A stretch of 64,000 nucleotides of DNA from GCA-2711565 sp963664245. GTDB taxonomy: Bacteria; Bacteroidota; Bacteroidia; Bacteroidales; GCA-2711565. The stretch is taken from contig OY760934.1 of assembly GCA_963664245.1 (NCBI GenBank), forward strand, positions 3,668,082 to 3,732,081. The letters are read 5' to 3'. Shown here piece after piece: positions 1 through 6,487 of the stretch. Under the pieces are notes generated by a model. The model was not told the DNA's origin. It did not search any database and saw only the letters and a program-made list of their open reading frames with translations. Each line of letters begins with the position of its first letter. The first letter of the stretch is position 1. The position numbers were made by a program, and so were the translations under genes.

Positions 1-313
1 TTGAAATCCCTAGTGTGAAGGGAGAACCCAAGGGATTCCTTAAAATGCTTTGCATCACGGCTCCGGAAACGCTTAAAGCAGTTCCGGCAAGCACCGCCGA
101 CAGTACTCTCGGAAGTCTGATGTTGTACAAAATATGTTGATTGATCCGTGGGCTGTCGCTGGAAAATATGCTGAATAAATCGGAGAAGGAAACCGTTGAT
201 GACCCCACCATTAATCCAAGTAAAACGAAAAGTGCCAAAATCACTGATGTTATTATAATGAAAAGGCGTTTGCGCTTGGTAAAGCGGTTATATTCGGAAA
301 TGGTATTATTCAT
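1..313 (-). CDS. FecCD-family ABC transporter permease, N-terminal part (truncated by window edge)
   Basis: Membrane permease subunit of an iron-siderophore/cobalamin-type ABC importer. Reading leftward from the ATG at 313, 104 codons stay open to the window edge. The protein starts MNNTISEYNRFTKR, has one hydrophobic helix at about residues 19-35, and then the family signature IRLPRVLSAVLAGTALSVSG followed by RNPLGSPFTLGIS. That is the TM2-TM3 region of BtuC/FecC/FecD proteins. Its start overlaps the end of the upstream lipoprotein gene by 8 bases, which suggests translational coupling. With nikR two genes upstream, nickel is the likeliest metal (inference). The ATPase gene would be expected beyond the left edge. 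Confidence 0.88.
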   Translation of the reverse strand, partial: MNNTISEYNRFTKRKRLFIIITSVILALFVLLGLMVGSSTVSFSDLFSIFSSDSPRINQHILYNIRLPRVLSAVLAGTALSVSGAVMQSILRNPLGSPFTLGIS

Positions 314-1430
314 TTTCGTTTATTTTTTGATAGCCTTTGCCATAATGGGTTAATATTTGTTTGTAAAGTTTCTTGCCTAAAAAAGTCATGTAAATTTCGT
401 CGGCTTTATCCTCAATCTTAAAATCCCACGGGTAATCGGGGTTCAGTACCTGTGCAATATAATAGGTATTGATGAGTATGTGTTCGTAATTTATGGTGTT
501 CCAGATGTGTGGCAGTAAAAAATAAACTTCATCCTGCTGAACGGCCGAAAGCATTTCTCCTAGTACAGAATCTTTTTGTAAATCATTTTTTGAAAGATTA
601 TAACCGGCTACGTCAATAAAAATCTTATCGGGATTCCAGTCAATCAGTTGTTCTTTATCGATGGTGATGGTGCTTAGTTTGGAAAAATTAGTGTGATTTT
701 TCTCCATGAGCAATTTTGCCAGGTTAATGGTGTTGGTGTATTGAAAAGGAGCATACCTTGGTTCGGTTGAGGTGATCCCGTGGGCTCCTCTGAAAGCGAT
801 CCCACCAACATAAACATTGTAAGATTTTGGATTTTTGTTGCAGATATTTTTTATTCCTTTGAGGTTTTCTTCAATGTAGTGGATTAAAAAATCGGCTCTT
901 TCGGTTTTGCTCAACATTTTTCCCAAAAATTGCAGGCTCTTATAAAAATCTTCTTTTTGGTCGTTGAAGTCTCCATAATTTATACACAGCACGGGAATGC
1001 CTGATTTGTTTTGAAGTTCATCGGCTTCGGGCTGGGTTAGATAAGTGCAAATGATTGCATCGGGGTTGATGATTGCCAATAGTTCGGGATCAGATAAGTT
1101 GCCCGATCCGATTAAAGGCAATTCTTTTAATTCAGGATGAGCCAGCATATAAGGGACAGTTCTGCGCTTTTCGTTGGCTTCAATGCCAATTAGCATGTCG
1201 GTAGCCTGTAAATAGGAAATCAGCCGCAAAGCCCCGGAGCGGTGTGCAACAATCCTTTTTATCTGTTTCGGAACGGCTACTTTTCGCCCAAGCATATCGG
1301 TAACAATGATGCGGTTTTCGTTTGTTTGTGTTTTTTTCTGATTGTTGCAGGAAAGCAGCATGCAGATCAAGATAAGCGAGAAAAATAATTTGCCTCCAGG
1401 TGTTATTTTATTAAAAAAGGTGCTACTCAT
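306..1430 (-). CDS. Metal/cobalamin-type ABC transporter substrate-binding lipoprotein
   Basis: Periplasmic substrate-binding lipoprotein of the BtuF/FhuD/CeuE class, 374 aa. It has a lipoprotein signal peptide with a lipobox ending at Cys28 (MLLSC). The mature part opens with the usual first strand (RIIVTDMLGRKVAVPKQIKR) and has the two-lobed class III organisation, including NPDAIIC near residue 125. It lies 12 bases after nikR and overlaps the permease gene, so nikR, binding protein and permease look like one minus-strand operon. The family transports Fe-siderophores, B12 and, in several lineages, nickel or cobalt chelates. The NikR neighbour favours nickel. Substrate cannot be read from the sequence alone. 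Confidence 0.85.
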   Translation of the reverse strand: MSSTFFNKITPGGKLFFSLILICMLLSCNNQKKTQTNENRIIVTDMLGRKVAVPKQIKRIVAHRSGALRLISYLQATDMLIGIEANEKRRTVPYMLAHPELKELPLIGSGNLSDPELLAIINPDAIICTYLTQPEADELQNKSGIPVLCINYGDFNDQKEDFYKSLQFLGKMLSKTERADFLIHYIEENLKGIKNICNKNPKSYNVYVGGIAFRGAHGITSTEPRYAPFQYTNTINLAKLLMEKNHTNFSKLSTITIDKEQLIDWNPDKIFIDVAGYNLSKNDLQKDSVLGEMLSAVQQDEVYFLLPHIWNTINYEHILINTYYIAQVLNPDYPWDFKIEDKADEIYMTFLGKKLYKQILTHYGKGYQKINENE

Positions 1431-1442
1431 TATCCAAAAAAA

Positions 1443-1844
1443 TTATTTTGCAGTACTCATCACCAATTGTCCGTGTTTAATGCCTTTCATGGCAATTAAT
1501 TTGTTCGAAAGATCGATAAGCTCTTTGGCTTTTCCTTTAACAGTAATCGTCTCCAAACAATTATCATGATTTAAATGTACGTGCTGAACCGATAAAATCA
1601 GGTGGTGAAAATCGTGTTGAACCTCGGTTGACCTGTTTTGTAAATTCGGTTTGTGATGGTCGTAAACCAGCACAATGGCTCCGGCGACTTCTTCGTTTCC
1701 TTGCCATTCGTTTTCCACCAAATTTTTTTTAATTAGATACCGGATAGCTTGCGAGCGGTTAGGAAAATTTTGTTGTTGAACCAGCCTGTCTAAATCGTTC
1801 AATAAATCTTCTTCCAGGGAAACCCCAAATCGTTTAACCTGCAT
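1443..1844 (-). CDS. nikR: Nickel-responsive ribbon-helix-helix regulator NikR
   Basis: Transcription factor that binds Ni(II) and represses nickel uptake. Of 133 aa, residues 1-45 form the ribbon-helix-helix DNA-binding domain (MQVKRFGVSLEEDLLNDLDR, then NRSQAIR). The rest is the ACT-like nickel-binding tetramerisation domain. The four square-planar Ni ligands known for E. coli NikR (His76, His87, His89, Cys95) are present shifted by one, as His77, His88, His90 and Cys96 in a VQHDFHH...HVHLNHDNC context. Length matches the family. It is the first gene of a minus-strand operon with a metal-type ABC importer, so it probably regulates its own operon. Confidence 0.95.
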   Translation of the reverse strand: MQVKRFGVSLEEDLLNDLDRLVQQQNFPNRSQAIRYLIKKNLVENEWQGNEEVAGAIVLVYDHHKPNLQNRSTEVQHDFHHLILSVQHVHLNHDNCLETITVKGKAKELIDLSNKLIAMKGIKHGQLVMSTAK

Positions 1845-1872
1845 GGTGTTATGAAATTTAAAGTTCGTGTCA

Positions 1873-1897
1873 CAAAAATAAATTCTTTTTTTGAATT
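1873..1897 (-). promoter_or_regulatory. Candidate nikR promoter -7 box with adjacent dyad
   Basis: On the minus strand a TATTTTTG box (1873-1880) fits the Bacteroidota TAnnTTTG -7 element. It would give a leader of about 22 nt before the nikR ATG at 1844. Directly upstream, 1881-1897 holds the dyad AATTC-N7-GAATT, inside the -7/-33 spacer where a repressor could act. No good -33 TTTG is seen. The dyad does not resemble the E. coli NikR site, so operator function is only a guess. Confidence 0.35.
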
Positions 1898-1959
1898 ACT
1901 TTGTTAAAAAGCCTGCCTATCTTAAATTTATAATGACTTTAAATACCCGTTGATTTTTC

Positions 1960-1967
1960 TAACTTTG
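1960..1967 (+). promoter_or_regulatory. TAnnTTTG -7 box directly before truA
   Basis: TAACTTTG is a perfect match to the Bacteroidota -7 element and ends only four bases before the truA ATG at 1972. Transcription would begin at or next to the start codon, implying a leaderless or nearly leaderless mRNA. The -33 element is poor, with only TTTA at 1938-1941. Confidence 0.5.
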
Positions 1968-1971
1968 CATC

Positions 1972-2727
1972 ATGAACCGCTATTTTTTACATCTGGCATA
2001 TAATGGCACCGACTATCACGGGTGGCAGGTGCAAAATAATGCTCTTACGGTTCAGCAAAAAATTAATGAATCGTTAAGTGTGCTTTTGGGCGAAGACATA
2101 AATGTGGTAGGTTGCGGGCGAACCGATACCGGCGTTCATGCTTCCGATTTTTATGCCCATTTTGATACCTCAAAAAGCTTTGATGCTGAAACCGGGAAAC
2201 AATTGGTTTTTAAGCTGAACAAATACCTTCCGGGCTCAATCGTAATTTTAAATCTTCTTCTGGTTCATGCCGAAGTAAATGCCCGTTTTGATGCAATTTC
2301 AAGAACCTATAAATATTATGTGACCCGGCGGAAAGATCCGTTTTTTGATAATTATTCGTGGTATGTTTACGGTGATCTGGATGTTGAGCGCATGAACCGG
2401 GCGGCAACAGAAATGATGGAGTATACCGATTTTACCAGCTTTTCGAAATTGCATTCGCAAACCAAAACCAACAACTGTAAAATTATGGAAGCTTATTGGC
2501 AGGAAGAAGGACACAAGCTTATCTTTACCATTAAAGCAGACCGTTTTTTACGGAACATGGTTCGTGCCATTGTTGGAACCCTCATGGATGTGGGGAAAGG
2601 TAAAATTACGGTTGAAAAATTCAAACAAATCATCGAACGTAAGAACCGTTCGGATGCAGGATATTCTGTCCCGGCCAAAGGCTTGTTTTTAGAAAAGGTT
2701 GACTATCCGAAAGAAATCTTTGGTTAA
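1972..2727 (+). CDS. truA: tRNA pseudouridine synthase A
   Basis: Converts U38-U40 of tRNA anticodon arms to pseudouridine. The 251-aa length is normal for TruA. The catalytic motif GRTDTGVHA lies at residues 49-57, with the nucleophilic Asp at 52. The N-terminal YNGTDYHGWQVQ and the C-terminal FLRNMVRAIVGTL segments are also family hallmarks. It is divergent from nikR and its stop codon overlaps the stop of the convergent DUF456 gene by three bases. Confidence 0.97.
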   Translation: MNRYFLHLAYNGTDYHGWQVQNNALTVQQKINESLSVLLGEDINVVGCGRTDTGVHASDFYAHFDTSKSFDAETGKQLVFKLNKYLPGSIVILNLLLVHAEVNARFDAISRTYKYYVTRRKDPFFDNYSWYVYGDLDVERMNRAATEMMEYTDFTSFSKLHSQTKTNNCKIMEAYWQEEGHKLIFTIKADRFLRNMVRAIVGTLMDVGKGKITVEKFKQIIERKNRSDAGYSVPAKGLFLEKVDYPKEIFG

Positions 2728-3230
2728 AAAGCATTCACAAAGAAGTAATAAGCGGCAATTATAGAGTAGGCTAATTTCATCAGGGTTCCTCCCAGAAAAC
2801 CGATAAATGATCCTATGGCAGAGCGCATGGCTACCCTTGAATCGTTGCCAGCCATGGATTCTCCAATGTATGCTCCGACAAATGGCCCCAGGATAATACC
2901 CAATAAACCGAATGGCCCGATGACAATACCCAATAATGGTAGTCCGAAAAATGCAACTAATAATCCGATGGTACTACCCCGCACCCCCATCTTGGTTCCA
3001 CCAAATTTTTTGGTTCCCCAAACGGGCACTACATAATCCAAGAAGGTAACGGCAGCGGCAATTACTCCGAAAATAACCAGAGTGTCTTCTTCAAATGGAG
3101 GTATTTTTTTTAGTTGTAGAACCAGCAGGGCGGCAAAGCTAACAATTGGGCCGGCAATTCCTGGAACAATAGCTCCGATAATTCCTACCAGAACTAAAAT
3201 AATACCAACGATGATCCATAAAATATCCAT
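2724..3230 (-). CDS. DUF456 family membrane protein
   Basis: Small integral membrane protein of 168 aa with about four to five hydrophobic segments and glycine-rich helices (GIILVLVGIIGAIVPGIAGP near the N-terminus, LGPFVGAYIGE near residue 115). These match the DUF456 family, whose function is unknown. It is convergent with truA. Nothing in its neighbours suggests a role. Confidence 0.85.
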   Translation of the reverse strand: MDILWIIVGIILVLVGIIGAIVPGIAGPIVSFAALLVLQLKKIPPFEEDTLVIFGVIAAAVTFLDYVVPVWGTKKFGGTKMGVRGSTIGLLVAFFGLPLLGIVIGPFGLLGIILGPFVGAYIGESMAGNDSRVAMRSAIGSFIGFLGGTLMKLAYSIIAAYYFFVNAF

Positions 3231-3606
3231 AATGCTTTGTAAATTATGCGATAAATTTACAGAAAATCACTGAAAGAAATGGATTGATATTTTGCAAAAT
3301 CGTTAAGATTTATGATAAAAAAAGGCAATGATATATCTGTGTAACCACTAAAAATAATTTTGCAATTTACCTACAAACTTACTAATATTGTTTTATAAAG
3401 ACATAACGAAATAGCTTTACTCTATTCTTGAAGTGAAAATCGGCAATTTGAACAAACAAGGAGCACGTAGAGTAAGTAATGTCACGCATATAGCGTGGGT
3501 TACTTTTCATGTGCTCAGGTATGCCGATACCTCACTTCAGGAAAGTATTCCCCACGCTATTTTTTTTGGATAATGCCAACTGGGGATCGGCACAAACAAA
3601 ACAACC
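3231..3606. other. 376-bp gene-free region with candidate structured RNA
   Basis: No plausible coding region is seen here. The first ~190 bases are AT-rich and featureless apart from the DUF456 upstream region. From 3429 on, the segment is full of matched inverted repeats, described as the candidate RNA at 3429-3567. It ends directly at the next gene's start codon. Confidence 0.6.
3429..3567 (+). ncRNA. Candidate structured RNA or cis-regulatory leader with nested stems, possible pseudoknot and terminator
   Basis: Nested complementary arms can be read directly. P1 pairs TGAAGTGA-AAA-TCGGCA (3429-3445) with TGCCGA-TACC-TCACTTCA (3522-3539). P2 pairs GAGCAC (3461-3466) and GTAA (3472-3475) with TTAC (3500-3503) and GTGCTC (3511-3516). 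P3 is CACGC-ATATA-GCGTG (3483-3497). The 3' arm of P3 lies within ATAGCGTGGG (3490-3499), which is also complementary to CCCACGCTAT at 3551-3560, followed by seven T residues. That gives either a pseudoknot or a competing terminator hairpin. A further competing hairpin, AGGTAT-GCCG-ATACCT (3517-3532), overlaps P1. It may act as a leader for the gene at 3607 or as an independent RNA. The family is not recognised. Confidence 0.6.
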
Positions 3607-4146
3607 ATGAAAAAATCGGCACTTACTATTTTATTTGCAGTTCTATTTATTTGTTCTAACGCTCAAGGATATACAGTAATCAGAAACAAAGAAGATATTT
3701 ACACTTCTACCGGGCCACTCCTTTTATCAAAGCATAAAAAACTACCTGTATTGTTTATTTCATTTAATAAGACCTATGATTCCGTAGAGAAAGAAGTTGT
3801 ATATGATGCAGATATTCTTTTTCATAGTAAATATAAAAGGAAAGCAAACATAGGTGATACTATTAGAATAGAATTAGGAAATGGGCTTAATATTATGGCA
3901 CAAAATAAATCTTGTGATTTTGGGATTTATTCAGGAAACATTGACAGGTATTCAAATGTATTTCATATAGCATTAACAGGGGAACAAATAAAGCATATTG
4001 CTGAATCTGGAATAATAAAAGTTGTTGTCTCTAAGAATGTGTGCTTTAAAATAAAGGTCTTAAAAAGGTTTAAGAAAGATGTTAGAGAACTAATTGATTT
4101 TAGGCTTGACAATATTAACCCAAAAGTTTTTAAGTGCATTAACTGA
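3607..4146 (+). CDS. Secreted protein of unknown function
   Basis: 179 aa with a signal peptide (MKKSALTILFAVLFICSNAQ, cleavage probably near residue 20). The mature part looks like a beta-rich domain with several Lys/Ile-rich strands. No family was recognised. It is AT-rich and lies in the accessory segment, immediately after the candidate structured RNA. The sequence ATCGGCA occurs upstream of the RNA (3439-3445), just before the gene (3586-3592) and inside its first codons (3615-3621). All three are complementary to TGCCGAT at 3522-3528, so expression might be controlled by RNA structure (inference). Confidence 0.6.
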   Translation: MKKSALTILFAVLFICSNAQGYTVIRNKEDIYTSTGPLLLSKHKKLPVLFISFNKTYDSVEKEVVYDADILFHSKYKRKANIGDTIRIELGNGLNIMAQNKSCDFGIYSGNIDRYSNVFHIALTGEQIKHIAESGIIKVVVSKNVCFKIKVLKRFKKDVRELIDFRLDNINPKVFKCIN

Positions 4147-4254
4147 TATTCAGCAATTTAATCACAACCCTACGCCAAAACACAGCATTTTAAGTGGCTG
4201 AAAATAAACTAACTTTTACTTGTTGATATTTTTTTTCAAAAAAAACATATTTTT

Positions 4255-4286
4255 TTTGTTTTGTCTGCTTTTTGTATCTATATTTG
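4255..4286 (+). promoter_or_regulatory. Consensus Bacteroidota promoter for the gene at 4309
   Basis: TTTG at 4255-4258, a 20-base spacer and TATATTTG at 4279-4286 match both elements of the Bacteroidota primary-sigma promoter. Transcription would start near 4293, about 16 nt before the ATG at 4309. Confidence 0.75.
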
Positions 4287-4308
4287 TAACTACAAAAATA
4301 GATGCAAG

Positions 4309-4725
4309 ATGAAAACAGAACTTATAGATGCTTTAAAAGAAGAAAAAGCAAATATAGAAGCAGAGATAGCAAGACTTAATGAAGAATTAATAGCTTTAGA
4401 TATAGTTATTAATAGAAAAGCTACTAATACTAATACAAATACTGCGACTATTGTAAGTGCTAAACCTCATAATGATAATAAAAGTGAAATTGGGTTTACT
4501 AAAGGAGAACAAAGAATTATTGACGCTATAAATTCAATTGGCGGGAAAGTAACAGTTAGACAAATATTTGAATATTTAGCAAGCCATAATACAGATCAAA
4601 ATGTTAGCAATGACAAACTACATTCGATTGCAAGACAATTTACATCTGGAATGGCAAGAAAAGGGAAAATAAATGTAGATAAAAATAAAGGTAATAAACC
4701 AAGCTATTATTATCTAAAACAATAA
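4309..4725 (+). CDS. Small coiled-coil protein with possible winged-helix C-terminus, function unknown
   Basis: 138 aa from the ATG at 4309. A TTG 48 bases upstream would also be in frame, but it lies inside the promoter, so the ATG is preferred. Residues 1-35 form a Glu/Lys-rich coiled coil (ALKEEKANIEAEIARLNEEL). A Thr/Asn-rich linker follows (about 38-50). The C-terminal 80 residues contain a helix-rich region (TKGEQRIIDAINSIGGKVTV, then IARQFTSGMARKGKI) ending in SYYYLKQ. That pattern resembles a winged-helix DNA-binding fold, but this is inference. It stands alone with its own promoter in the accessory segment. Confidence 0.6.
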   Translation: MKTELIDALKEEKANIEAEIARLNEELIALDIVINRKATNTNTNTATIVSAKPHNDNKSEIGFTKGEQRIIDAINSIGGKVTVRQIFEYLASHNTDQNVSNDKLHSIARQFTSGMARKGKINVDKNKGNKPSYYYLKQ

Positions 4726-4728
4726 AAA

Positions 4729-4752
4729 AAGAAGCTGGTGGTGCAGCTTCTT
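4729..4752 (+). terminator. Hairpin after the coiled-coil protein gene
   Basis: AAGAAGCTG (4729-4737) pairs perfectly with CAGCTTCTT (4744-4752) around a six-base loop, four bases past the stop codon. The T-run after it is short, so it may be a weak terminator or a processing hairpin ahead of the tRNA-like genes that start at 4755. Confidence 0.45.
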
Positions 4753-4754
4753 AA

Positions 4755-4826
4755 AGCCTGATAGCTTAATTGGATAAAGCAACGTGTCCTGAGCGTTAGA
4801 TGCGGGTTCGATTCCCGCTTAGGCTT
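4755..4826 (+). tRNA. tRNA-Arg(CCT)-like gene, atypical
   Basis: 72 nt fold as a cloverleaf. The acceptor is AGCCTGA/TTAGGCT with one G-U pair, the D stem GCTT/AAGC with GGAT in the loop, and the anticodon stem AACGT/GCGTT with loop GTCCTGA (anticodon CCT). The T arm is GCGGG/CCCGC with loop TTCGATT. D-loop A20 and anticodon C35, both arginine identity features, are present. Oddities are an A1-U72 pair, no base between the D and anticodon stems, a four-base variable loop, and a U discriminator. CCA is not encoded. It may be a decayed or mobile-element tRNA. Confidence 0.65.
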
Positions 4827-4829
4827 CTT

Positions 4830-4903
4830 AGCCAGAAAGTTCAATCGGATTGAGCAGTTGTGTACGAAGCAACAGGTTGGGGGTTCGATTCCCCCTCTGG
4901 CTA
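4830..4903 (+). tRNA. tRNA-Arg(ACG)-like gene
   Basis: 74 nt with a full cloverleaf. The acceptor AGCCAGA/TCTGGCT is a perfect seven-pair stem. The D stem is GTTC/GAGC with GGAT in the loop, and the anticodon stem GTTGT/GCAAC carries loop GTACGAA (anticodon ACG). There is a five-base variable loop and a T arm GGGGG/CCCCC with loop TTCGATT. The discriminator is A and CCA is not encoded. It begins three bases after the CCT tRNA-like gene and shares its unusual A1-U72 start. It looks more intact than its neighbour. Confidence 0.78.
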
Positions 4904-5016
4904 CAATCCTTAATAACTGGCTTGTCATTTCAAGCTATAAGACAGGACAGCGCAAATATATACGTTGGCTAATTTAAAAAGTTTCATTAACTCAGCGAAT
5001 ATGGCCTCACTGTCGG

Positions 5017-5043
5017 AAAGGGATGTTCCCAACATCCCTTTTT
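5017..5043 (+). terminator. Intrinsic terminator, usable on both strands
   Basis: AAAGGGATGTT (5017-5027) pairs perfectly with AACATCCCTTT (5031-5041) around loop CCC, and T residues continue to 5043. It lies downstream of the tRNA pair on the plus strand and downstream of the transposase/mini-ORF on the minus strand, so it can end both transcripts. Confidence 0.8.
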
Positions 5044-5056
5044 CATTACAAATATA

Positions 5057-5188
5057 CTAATTTTGTTTATTATCAGTATTCTTCTTTACAAAATGTGTAA
5101 GAACTTCCTTAAATTTAGGCTTTCCATCTTCTATTTTTACATCTTTCGCAGGACGTTTAACATCCCCTTTCTTCTTTTTATTCTGCAC
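5057..5188 (-). CDS. Lysine-rich mini-ORF overlapping the transposase stop
   Basis: A 43-codon frame starting at a GTG that overlaps the last 11 bases of the transposase gene (GTGCAGAATAA). Stops lie directly upstream in this frame, so the GTG is the only start. The product is strongly basic (VQNKKKKGDVKRPAKDVK...) and ends KKNTDNKQN. The arrangement suggests translational coupling to the transposase, for example an accessory protein of the element, but a chance frame is possible at this size. Confidence 0.4.
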   Translation of the reverse strand: MQNKKKKGDVKRPAKDVKIEDGKPKFKEVLTHFVKKNTDNKQN

Positions 5189-6119
5189 TTATCAAAGTTT
5201 TATAATTAAGTCTTTTGTTAACACCGTTTGCTATTGCAACGTCAAATTTAGAACCTTCGCTAAGATTCCTGTTATTGTACCTAAAGGTAAACTCATTTAC
5301 ATACTTTGTCAAATGTTTATCGCTAACATGATGATAAATTCCGTCAATACCCCTTTTTAACAAAGACCAAAAGTTTTCAATATTATTTGTATGTACAACT
5401 CCATCAACATATTGTTCAGCACTATGATTTACTAAACTATGATTAAAACTTTTAGATAATGCCATGTAAGGCCTGTATTCATCAGTATAAACACTTGCTC
5501 CAGGCTCTACTTTTTCTCTCATAATCGGTATAATAGTTTCTCCCTTTGTGTTTTTAACAGGGATAGCATAAACCTTACCGTTACGCTCCAATATACCAAG
5601 TACAGGGGTTTTAGTTTTAATACTTCGACCTTGTGTATTATCTGTTCTTTTAATTCTATGTTTATTCTTTTCTTTACCTCCTATATATGTTTCGTCTATC
5701 TCAACTTCATTGGAAAATTTACATTGTTCAGGATTATAAGTTTCCCTTATCCTTTGTAAAATAAACCATGCAGTTTTTTGAGTAACTTTTAAATCCCGTG
5801 CAAGTTGATGTGATGAAACGCCTTTTTTATGTGCTGTTACAAGATATATAGCAACAAACCATTTTCTAAGAGATATTTTACTGTCGTGAAATATAGTACC
5901 TACTTTAACGCTAAATTGCTTACGGCAAGAATAGCATTTATACCTTTTTGTTTTTCCTTTTAAGTGATTAACATTTTTACTTCCACAATATGGGCATTCT
6001 TCTTCACCATTCCAACGCAATACTGAAAGATATTCTTCACATACTTTTTCATTTGTAAAATAATCTAATAACTCAAATAAACTATCGAAATCCCTTAAAT
6101 CTTTTGCTTTATTACACAT
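5178..6119 (-). CDS. IS1595 family (ISXO2-like) transposase
   Basis: 313 aa. An N-terminal zinc ribbon (CPYCGSKNV, then YKCYSCRKQF, residues ~43-72) precedes an HTH-like segment (SSHQLARDLKVTQKTAW) and the ISXO2-like DDE domain. The acidic/Asn residues sit in EIDETYIGGKE, VYTDEYRPY and HTNNIENFWSLLKRG, the last being the family hallmark. Full length and apparently intact. A 9-base inverted repeat, CAAATATAC (5049-5057) and GTATATTTG (6200-6208), flanks the gene but is also promoter-like, so I cannot call the IS ends. It carries a lysine-rich mini-ORF at its 3' end and sits next to two tRNA-like genes. Confidence 0.93.
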   Translation of the reverse strand: MCNKAKDLRDFDSLFELLDYFTNEKVCEEYLSVLRWNGEEECPYCGSKNVNHLKGKTKRYKCYSCRKQFSVKVGTIFHDSKISLRKWFVAIYLVTAHKKGVSSHQLARDLKVTQKTAWFILQRIRETYNPEQCKFSNEVEIDETYIGGKEKNKHRIKRTDNTQGRSIKTKTPVLGILERNGKVYAIPVKNTKGETIIPIMREKVEPGASVYTDEYRPYMALSKSFNHSLVNHSAEQYVDGVVHTNNIENFWSLLKRGIDGIYHHVSDKHLTKYVNEFTFRYNNRNLSEGSKFDVAIANGVNKRLNYKTLISAE

Positions 6120-6138
6120 ATCCCTTATATTTACACTA

Positions 6139-6170
6139 CAAATATAATCGAATAATTTGATATATCCAAA
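6139..6170 (-). promoter_or_regulatory. Consensus promoter of the transposase
   Basis: On the minus strand TTTG (6167-6170), a 20-base spacer and TATATTTG (6139-6146) match both Bacteroidota promoter elements. Transcription would start about 13 bases before the transposase ATG at 6119. Confidence 0.7.
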
Positions 6171-6212
6171 TATTTATACAACTATTTTCGATTATTTTTG
6201 TATATTTGCTTG

Positions 6213-6419
6213 ATGTCAACTTATAAGGAGCAAATAAAAGACAGAAGATATTATGTTTTGTTACATAAAAACATAGTTTTAGCCACATTTGGAAACCTTA
6301 AAAAAGTTTGTGATTTTATGGAAAACAAAGATTTTCCAAAATACAATACAATTGTAAGAAAAAAAGAAAACCCGATAATATATAATGAATACACCCTATA
6401 TAAAGTCAGGCATTATTAA
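6213..6419 (+). CDS. Small protein of unknown function
   Basis: 68 aa from the ATG at 6213 (MSTYKEQIKDRRYYVLLHKN). An in-frame TTG at 6198 lies within the promoter-like TATATTTG (6201-6208), so the ATG is preferred. That -7-like box ends four bases before the ATG, as at truA, which would give a leaderless mRNA. The protein is basic and tyrosine-rich with a short hydrophobic strand. It somewhat resembles small orphan proteins with a YYVLLxxxxVLATFGNLKKV pattern in Bacteroidota accessory regions, but no function can be given. It faces away from the transposase and ends at a strong terminator. Confidence 0.5.
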   Translation: MSTYKEQIKDRRYYVLLHKNIVLATFGNLKKVCDFMENKDFPKYNTIVRKKENPIIYNEYTLYKVRHY

Positions 6420-6453
6420 AATAAATGGGTTATAGAAATATATTATTGCCTAA

Positions 6454-6487
6454 AAAAAACACTGGCGTTGGAGAACCAGTGTTTTTT
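6454..6487. terminator. Bidirectional intrinsic terminator
   Basis: AAAAAACACTGG (6454-6465) pairs perfectly with CCAGTGTTTTTT (6476-6487) around a ten-base loop. It sits between the convergent small gene (ends 6419) and the serine hydrolase gene (ends 6515) and has a T-run in both directions. It also marks the right limit of the accessory segment. Confidence 0.88.

Noticed and set aside
141..353. Plus-strand frame of 70 codons
   Set aside because: It lies antisense to the FecCD permease start and SBP end, which have clear family signatures.
1845..1971. Possible cobalamin riboswitch before nikR and the importer
   Set aside because: The gap is only 127 bp and shows none of the B12-box pattern; too short for the class.
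4261..4308. TTG start 16 codons upstream of the coiled-coil gene
   Set aside because: It falls within the promoter's -33/-7 spacer, upstream of the predicted transcription start.
4710..4928. Minus-strand frame with a GGIEPPT-type peptide across 4755-4903
   Set aside because: It is the antisense of the two tRNA-like genes; such GGIEPP peptides are a known mis-annotation of tRNA complements.
5049..6208. CAAATATAC/GTATATTTG as IS terminal inverted repeats
   Set aside because: Nine bases of AT-rich sequence that also read as promoter -7 boxes; no target duplication found.
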